The notes under the pieces: generated by a model
Seen by the model: only the letters and a program-made list of their open reading frames with translations
Told to the model about the DNA's origin: nothing
Databases searched by the model: none
Shown: in pieces, positions 5,592 to 10,444 of the stretch
How positions within the stretch are numbered: the stretch's first letter is position 1
How the letters are laid out: each line of letters starts with the position of its first letter
Assembly (NCBI GenBank): GCA_049509915.1
Contig: JBEKZL010000263.1
Coordinates: 1-10,444 of the forward strand
Reading direction: 5' to 3'
From: JBEKYD01 sp049509915
Lineage (GTDB): Bacteria; Acidobacteriota; Terriglobia; Bryobacterales; Bryobacteraceae
DNA length: 10,444 nucleotides
Made by a program: the position numbers and the translations under genes

Positions 5592-6988
5592 ACGGTCACA
5601 CTCATCACCGAAGACTTAACGCCGTCGGCATTGTGGACGATGACTTTGAGCTCCGTTCCTCTCGCCGCCAGGGCGTCGGGGAGGGCGACGGTAAGGCTGG
5701 TAGCGGTGGCGGCGGAGGGATGCAGTTCAGTGCCATTCACTGTAACGCCGGCACCAGCGAAGTTGGCTCCGGTGACGGTAAGATTCCCCGCATTAACCGC
5801 CAGGGCCGAGATGGCGGGAGCGGGGGAGCCGCCGCCCATTTTGTCGGCCCGGGTATCGCTGGGCCGAAAAAGCTGGGTGATTAGCTCTTGCAGCTTTTGG
5901 AGGAACGTGTCGGCGAACAGGCCCACCACGCCGGCGATGAACGCCGCCGCAAAAGGATCGGCCGGTGCGGCGCCCTGCGGCCCGGTGATGGCGCCTATGC
6001 GATACGCGAAGAAAACGATGAGGGCCAGGCCGCCTCCAAACACCGGCCGCGACAGATAATAGAAACCCCAGCTTGGGACAAAGGTTCGGCTGCCGACAAA
6101 GTTTACAAAGCTGCGCATGGCTCCCAGCAGAGCGCCGAACGCGCCCATGACGAGCACCAGCAGAAGCAAATGGTCGTCCCGCGTACCGGAAATGAGCTTG
6201 ATCACCGCCGCAGCCTGGCGGCCGCCCACCGGATCGACGGCTGTGACGACTGCCTCCTCCGCCGACTTGTCCCGAACCGTGTAGACACCCGTGGGGCTGA
6301 GACTGCCCGGACCGGAGAGATACCATTGCAAGCCGGTCTCCGGGCCGGCCGGGCCAAGGCCGCGGAACTGGAGCGTGGCGCCGGAAGGCATGCCGGTGGC
6401 GTCCACCACGGACTTATCCATCACCAGTTTCCTGGCATGGATATAGACTTGAGCCGTGGCAGTCTCGGCCCGGTCGGACTCTCTTGCGGCGTTCACCTGG
6501 ATCGGTTTGGAGACTGCGGCCGTCGGCGCGGTGAAGACCCCGGCCGGTGTGATCTGGCCTTGGTCGGCGGTCCAAATCAGAGCGGCCGGGCCGGCGCCAG
6601 TGGCCGAACCCAGAAACTGCAATGTGTCGTTGGCCTGAAGCGTGGCCACCGGCGGATACACGGCGACGGATGGTGTTGGGGCGGGCGAGGGCCAGATGAG
6701 GAACAGCGAAACCAGAAGGACGATAGAGAGCGCTGTCCAAAACAGCCCCAGCACCGTCATCCAGGTCCTCGCGGACGAAATCGTCACCGTGGCGCGACCG
6801 ATCACGCCGCCGCCGGCACTCGCGGCCACGTCTATGGTGCGGGAAATCCAGACGTTTCTTGGCGCCCGGTAAAGGCCATTAGCGTCGATTTGGCCGAAAG
6901 TCGGGCTTAGGTCCCAATGCGTGGCGGCGGGCTCGGTGAACTGTTGGCTGGCGCCGGCAAGCAGTGTAACGGACTGAGGTTGTATCAT
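5588..6988 (-). CDS. Four-TM membrane protein with Ig-like repeats and C-terminal TIG-like domain
   Basis: Seen: 466 residues from ATG 6988, with GGAGTG about 6 nt upstream. There are three bacterial Ig-like repeats (about 5-72, 107-184 and 185-265) showing the pattern 'L-x-A-G/N...LQF...W...G-x-I/L-x-P-x-G-V/L-Y/F-x-A-P'. TM1 is 76-99, between repeats one and two. A membrane block follows: TM2 about 273-292, TM3 about 306-330, TM4 about 345-361. It contains SFVNFVGSRTFVPSW (293-307), a YLSRP motif (311-315) and VVGLFADTFLQKLQEL (354-369). Residues 390-466 resemble an IPT/TIG domain. Basic residues flanking the TMs place both ends in the cytosol and repeats two and three in the periplasm. No N-terminal signal peptide is present. 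I know a similar unnamed membrane block from other bacterial proteins but cannot assign a function. It is the first gene of the cluster and overlaps the FRG start by 4 bp. Confidence 0.85.
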   Translation of the reverse strand: MIQPQSVTLLAGASQQFTEPAATHWDLSPTFGQIDANGLYRAPRNVWISRTIDVAASAGGGVIGRATVTISSARTWMTVLGLFWTALSIVLLVSLFLIWPSPAPTPSVAVYPPVATLQANDTLQFLGSATGAGPAALIWTADQGQITPAGVFTAPTAAVSKPIQVNAARESDRAETATAQVYIHARKLVMDKSVVDATGMPSGATLQFRGLGPAGPETGLQWYLSGPGSLSPTGVYTVRDKSAEEAVVTAVDPVGGRQAAAVIKLISGTRDDHLLLLVLVMGAFGALLGAMRSFVNFVGSRTFVPSWGFYYLSRPVFGGGLALIVFFAYRIGAITGPQGAAPADPFAAAFIAGVVGLFADTFLQKLQELITQLFRPSDTRADKMGGGSPAPAISALAVNAGNLTVTGANFAGAGVTVNGTELHPSAATATSLTVALPDALAARGTELKVIVHNADGVKSSVMSVTV

Positions 6989-7038
6989 GCGTCACTCCGA
7001 AGTCTCAACCATCTTATGCGATACCTTAGGCCCCATGC

Positions 7039-7067
7039 AGGATAACTTTACATTCCCTGACGGCCAA
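7039..7067 (-). promoter_or_regulatory. Candidate sigma-70 type promoter of the four-gene cluster
   Basis: On the minus strand, TTGGCC (plus 7062-7067) is separated by exactly 17 nt from TATCCT (plus 7039-7044). Each hexamer matches the sigma-70 consensus at 4 of 6 positions. Transcription would start near 7032, about 44 nt before the ATG at 6988. The match is modest and rests on position and spacing only. Confidence 0.3.
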
Positions 7068-7231
7068 ATTTCACTCTGCGAGGCACTTCCGCGTGCCGCC
7101 GGCTGCACCGGGCGCAGGGCGCGGTCGGCCGGCGCTGATCTTACCCGGACTGAAACACCTTACTGCTTGCGATAACTAGAACGGGTTTTGGGGCCCGTGG
7201 CATAATTTATGGCGTAGCAAGCACAAAGACC

Positions 7232-7250
7232 GTAGCGCTACCGCAGCGGT
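7232..7250. repeat. Two overlapping palindromes, operator-like
   Basis: GTAGCGCTAC (7232-7241) is a perfect 10-bp palindrome. It overlaps by two bases ACCGC-A-GCGGT (7240-7250), a perfect 5-bp inverted repeat around one base. They lie about 30 bp downstream of the AT-rich 7201-7210 segment. They could be a protein binding site or chance in GC-rich DNA. Confidence 0.3.
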
Positions 7251-7295
7251 GCGACATGCCAGTTGTCCGGCGCCGCCCAGCAACGAGGCCGCACC

Positions 7296-7310
7296 GTCCG
7301 CGATGCGGAC
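7296..7310. repeat. Short perfect inverted repeat
   Basis: GTCCGC (7296-7301) and GCGGAC (7305-7310) flank a 3-nt GAT loop. A stable small hairpin is expected in RNA from the plus strand. No T-run follows, so it is not a terminator. Its role, if any, is unknown. Confidence 0.35.
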
Positions 7311-7604
7311 CTCAGCCGCCCAGGCCGGTGAGCGGCGCTTTGGATTCCCTGTTACGGCATCCCCGCGGGACGTTTGCATCTGGATGTAGGAGCCAACATA
7401 CGGCTGCATTTCTTACCAAATCAATGGGTGAGAAACATCTTCGCGCCGGGCACGAAACGACAAAGGCCTTTGGATGTCCGCGCGGTGGTCACTGAGACGG
7501 CCATGATCCGGAGCCGGGGCTTGCCGCCGCCAATGCCAGGCTCAGCCGGCGCAAGGTACCACTGCGCCGATGCGCAGCTCCGGCTTACGGCCGCGCCTGG
7601 CCGG

Positions 7605-10444
7605 TTGGAAGCTCGCCGGCCTCACGATCCGCGAACTCGGGCACTGTTGTCCTCCCTCCCCATAGTGCTGTGGCTCTGCGGCGCGCCGCCCGGGTTGCGC
7701 GCGCAAACCGCGGAGGAAGGGTTGCCGACGGCGCGTCCTCTCATCACTCAGGCGATCGACGGCACGCGTCTGGTCGCTCTGCCTGGCAATGTCCGCCCGG
7801 AGCTGATCGCCGGCCGCGACCTGGGCCCGGTGGAAGACGGGCTCCAATTGCACCTTTACCTGGTGCTTCGGCGCAGCGCCGAACAGCAAGCGGCCCTGGA
7901 CAGGCTCATCGCGCGCCAGCAGCAGCCTGCCGCCCCCGAGTATCATCGGTGGCTCACGCCGCGGGAGTTCGGCGAACGCTTCGGCGCCTCGCGGCAGGAC
8001 ATCGAGAAGGTTTCGGCCTGGCTCGAATCGCAAGGCCTGCGCGTGACTGGGGTGATGAACAACGCCAGCTTCATTAGTTTCAGCGCCACCGCGGGCCAAA
8101 TCCGCGCCACCTTTCACACCGAAATGCACTACTGCAACGTTCAGAGCGGCAAGTACGCCGCCAACGCGCAGGATCCCATGATTCCGGCCGCGCTGGAGCC
8201 CGTCGTCGCCGGGATTGAAGGGCTCAGCCGCATTCCTCCCCGCGGCCATCACACCCGGATTCACCCGGTGGCCTACGACGCGGCGGCGCATCAATGGCAC
8301 AATGCCGATTCAGCCTACGCCACCGGCGGCGGCGGATACCTCCTGACGCCGCAAGATTTCTACACTATCTACAACGTCGACAAAGTATTCAACTCGGGCA
8401 ATCTGGGCGCCAACAGAACTATCGCCGTGGCGGAAATCAGCGACATGCATTACGGCACAGTCAACGCGACGACCGGCGCCGCGTCCGGCGGGGATGTGGC
8501 CACCTTCCGCGGCCGGTTCGGCGTGCCGGGCACCCTGAACATGCACGTCTATCACGGCTACGGCACCGTTACCTGCGCCGACCCCGGCGTCGCGGACGAC
8601 GATAACGAGTCCGAGGCGGCGCTCGACGCAGAGTGGGCCAACGCGCTCGCACCCTCCGCAAATCTGATCTTCATGTCCTGCGGCGGTGGTTCGCTATTCA
8701 CCGCCCTGGCCGCGTTGGTGGACAACAGCCTCGCCGACGCCATTGGCAACAGTTATGGCGCTAGCGAGCAGAGTTTCGTCGCCTCCGACTTCAGCGCCTT
8801 CGACACCTTGAATTCGGAGGCATCCCTTAATGGCCAGACCATCTTCGTCGCCGCCGGCGATGCCGGCTCCGATGACAACGACCAGAACACTTCGGGCACG
8901 GCCACTTCCGGTGTCAACATCGACGCGCTCTCCGCTAGCTCGCTGGTTACCGCGGCCGGGGGCACGGACTTTTCCGACCTGTACGACGCATCGATGGGAG
9001 GGCCCCCGCAAAGCAGGTATTGGGGCGCCACGAACTCTCTCTACTTCGGTAACGCTTGGAGTTACGTGCCGGAAACGGCCTGGAACGATAGTTGTGCCAG
9101 CAGCCTCCTCGCGAAGTGGCAGGGCGCTGATAGCCCGGCAGTGTATTGCGCCCTCGGTCCATCGTCCAATGGGCACATCGACGGCGCAGTGATCGGTGGC
9201 GGCGGCGGCTACAGCACGCACTACGCCCAGCCAAGCTACCAGAGCGGCACTCCGGGGCTCAGCGGCTCGGCCACCTGGCGCGCTACCCCCGATATCTCTC
9301 TGTTCGCCGCCAACGGCGTACTGGGACACTACCTCATCATGTGCGATTCCAGCGCGGCTTCCACTGCGTGTACCTCCACCAGCACTTTTGGCGGTGGGGG
9401 TGGAACGTCTTTCGTGGCGCCGCAACTCACTGGCATTGCCGCCTTGCTGGCGGGCTACACCGGCTCCCGCCAAGGCCCCTGGAATCCCACCCTGTACGCG
9501 TTGGCAAAGGCACAGTACACCGCCAGCGCCACCAGCTCGTCCTGCTACTCCAACGGCCAGACGTCGAACACGGGCGTCACGGCCGGCCTGCCGGCTTCCG
9601 GCTGCATCTTCAACGACGTCACCACCGGCAATAACGACGTCCCTTGCGCGGCGGGGGCGACCGGCTGCTTCGTCGATAGCGGTGCCGAATACGGCCTGCT
9701 CTCCACCACCGGCGCCAGCTTACTCACCGTTGCATTTCCCGCAGGCCCGGGCTACGACCTTGCCACCGGCCTCGGCAGCATCAATGTCTATAACCTCATC
9801 GCCGGCTGGAGCACGGCGCTGGCGGGAGAGGCACAAACCATCAGCTTCGGTGCGCTTTCGAGTCGGGCGTTTGGCACCGCGTCATTCACCGTCGGCGCGG
9901 CTGCGTCGTCGGGCCTGCCGGTTAGCTTCGCGTCGGAGACCACGCCCGTCTGCACGGTATCCGGGAGTACGGTGACGCTGGCCGCCGTAGGCATCTGTAC
10001 GATTCAGGCGACGCAATCCGGCAACGGTACGTACGCCGCAGCCACGCCCGTCACCCAGAGCTTTCAGGTGACGCAAGCAAGCCAGACCATCAGCTTCGGT
10101 GCGCTCTCCAAAAAGACGGTCGGCGCGGCGCCGTTCACCGTCGGCGCAACCGCGTCCTCGGGCCTTGCGGTTAGTTTCGCGTCGACCACCACGCCGGTCT
10201 GTACGGTATCCGGTGCGACCGTGACGCTGGTGGCCGCGGGTACCTGTACCATTCAAGCTACCCAGGCCGGCAACGCCGACTACGCCGCCGCCTTGCCGGC
10301 CGACCAGAGTTTCGCAGTGATGGCGAACCCTTTGCAACTGGTTCCGGTCGCTCCCTGCCGCGTGATCGATACGCGCAACGCGGACGGACCTCTCGGCGGG
10401 CCGTACATTGCCGGCGGCAGTACCCGCGCCATCCCGATCCCGTC
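7605..10444 (+). CDS. Secreted S53 family (sedolisin/kumamolisin-like) peptidase with Ig-like repeats, 3' end cut
   Basis: Seen: about 946 residues to the window edge. The signal peptide ends near residue 36 (hydrophobic LLSSLPIVLWLC, then GLRAQ). A pro-kumamolisin activation domain covers about 45-210 (RWLTPREFGERFG is typical). The S53 catalytic domain follows to about 735. The catalytic Glu and Asp fit E337 and D341 (SEAALD), the oxyanion Asp fits D419 (AAGDAGS), and the nucleophile is S602 in GGTSFVAP. The calcium-site Asp is D671 (FNDVTTGN), with GPGYDLATGLGS closing the domain. Two 83-residue Ig-like repeats (744-909) and a PCRVIDTR-type tail follow. Known: S53 enzymes are acid-active endopeptidases that cleave off their own propeptide. 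Inferred: an extracellular degradative enzyme. The start is uncertain: TTG 7605 gives a normal signal-peptide n-region. ATG 7533 and ATG 7503 would add 24 or 34 residues, and none has a strong Shine-Dalgarno. Confidence 0.92.
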   Translation, partial: MEARRPHDPRTRALLSSLPIVLWLCGAPPGLRAQTAEEGLPTARPLITQAIDGTRLVALPGNVRPELIAGRDLGPVEDGLQLHLYLVLRRSAEQQAALDRLIARQQQPAAPEYHRWLTPREFGERFGASRQDIEKVSAWLESQGLRVTGVMNNASFISFSATAGQIRATFHTEMHYCNVQSGKYAANAQDPMIPAALEPVVAGIEGLSRIPPRGHHTRIHPVAYDAAAHQWHNADSAYATGGGGYLLTPQDFYTIYNVDKVFNSGNLGANRTIAVAEISDMHYGTVNATTGAASGGDVATFRGRFGVPGTLNMHVYHGYGTVTCADPGVADDDNESEAALDAEWANALAPSANLIFMSCGGGSLFTALAALVDNSLADAIGNSYGASEQSFVASDFSAFDTLNSEASLNGQTIFVAAGDAGSDDNDQNTSGTATSGVNIDALSASSLVTAAGGTDFSDLYDASMGGPPQSRYWGATNSLYFGNAWSYVPETAWNDSCASSLLAKWQGADSPAVYCALGPSSNGHIDGAVIGGGGGYSTHYAQPSYQSGTPGLSGSATWRATPDISLFAANGVLGHYLIMCDSSAASTACTSTSTFGGGGGTSFVAPQLTGIAALLAGYTGSRQGPWNPTLYALAKAQYTASATSSSCYSNGQTSNTGVTAGLPASGCIFNDVTTGNNDVPCAAGATGCFVDSGAEYGLLSTTGASLLTVAFPAGPGYDLATGLGSINVYNLIAGWSTALAGEAQTISFGALSSRAFGTASFTVGAAASSGLPVSFASETTPVCTVSGSTVTLAAVGICTIQATQSGNGTYAAATPVTQSFQVTQASQTISFGALSKKTVGAAPFTVGATASSGLAVSFASTTTPVCTVSGATVTLVAAGTCTIQATQAGNADYAAALPADQSFAVMANPLQLVPVAPCRVIDTRNADGPLGGPYIAGGSTRAIPIP
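9834..10331 (+). repeat. Tandem 249-bp direct repeat coding two Ig-like domains
   Basis: Unit 1 is 9834-10082 and unit 2 is 10083-10331. Each is exactly 83 codons, in frame with the S53 peptidase. Both open with a QTISFGALS block and contain PVCTVSG and CTIQATQ blocks, each with two cysteines at the same spacing. The units are highly similar in DNA as well as protein, which points to recent duplication or gene conversion. The exact boundaries are set by the conserved opening block. Confidence 0.8.

Larger units (their letters stand above)
6989..7604. other. Intergenic region between the membrane-protein gene and the S53 peptidase gene
   Basis: No convincing gene is present. The two flanking genes diverge, so both promoters should lie here. 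Visible elements are a candidate minus-strand promoter (7039-7067), an AT-rich CATAATTTAT at 7201-7210 with no good -35, an ACGGG/CCCGT inverted repeat at 7181-7198, two abutting palindromes at 7232-7250, and a perfect 6-bp hairpin at 7296-7310. The right end overlaps the possible longer N-terminus of the peptidase: its frame is open from 7332. Confidence 0.5.

Noticed and set aside
4758..6059. Open frame of about 430 codons on the plus strand opposite the FRG and membrane-protein genes
   Set aside because: It mirrors the codon structure of two well-supported minus-strand genes and shows no motif or ribosome binding site.
7542..8300. Minus-strand frame opposite the peptidase propeptide
   Set aside because: It is a shadow of the S53 gene, whose propeptide and catalytic motifs are clear on the plus strand.
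9834..10331. Mobile element or CRISPR-like array
   Set aside because: The repeat is two in-frame protein-domain units with no spacers, terminal repeats or transposase.

Overview
The window suggests a GC-rich soil-type bacterium. The closest fit by content is Acidobacteriota of the Solibacter/Bryobacterales kind. The pointers are a secreted S53 (kumamolisin-like) peptidase with tandem Ig-like repeats and a 'PCRVIDTR' tail, a Tat-exported DUF362 protein, Ig-like/TIG repeats in a membrane protein, and several GTG/TTG starts. This assignment is inferred from gene content; there is no rRNA or other taxonomic marker here.

Layout, left to right. (1) 1-920, minus strand: the N-terminal 306 residues of a Tat-exported DUF362 protein, cut by the window edge. 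(2) 1195-1746, plus: a DinB-like four-helix metal-binding protein. (3) 2134-2736, plus: an RRM-type RNA-binding protein followed by a translation initiation factor IF-1. Both start with TTG behind good Shine-Dalgarno sequences, and a terminator-like hairpin lies between them. (4) 2753-6988, minus: four tightly packed genes that look like one operon. In transcription order they are a four-TM membrane protein with Ig-like and TIG domains (6988-5588), an FRG-domain protein (5591-4677, ATGA overlap with the first), and two paralogous zinc-ribbon/AIM24 proteins (4627-3791 and 3781-2753). (5) About 7605 to the window end, plus: a large secreted S53 peptidase, cut at its C-terminus.

How the parts may work together. 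The RRM and IF-1 genes both act at the level of RNA and translation, and look like a small module tuned by weak start codons and a hairpin. The four-gene minus-strand operon is the least explained part. It couples a membrane anchor carrying Ig-like domains, a cytosolic FRG protein of unknown activity, and two cytosolic beta-roll AIM24 proteins with zinc ribbons. The packing argues for joint function, and I know of no named system with this composition. The S53 peptidase and the DUF362 protein are exported and appear independent of it.

Gene-free stretches over 300 bases are 1747-2133 and 6989-7604. They hold only short inverted repeats and weak promoter-like matches. No tRNA, rRNA, CRISPR array, insertion sequence or integrase was seen.
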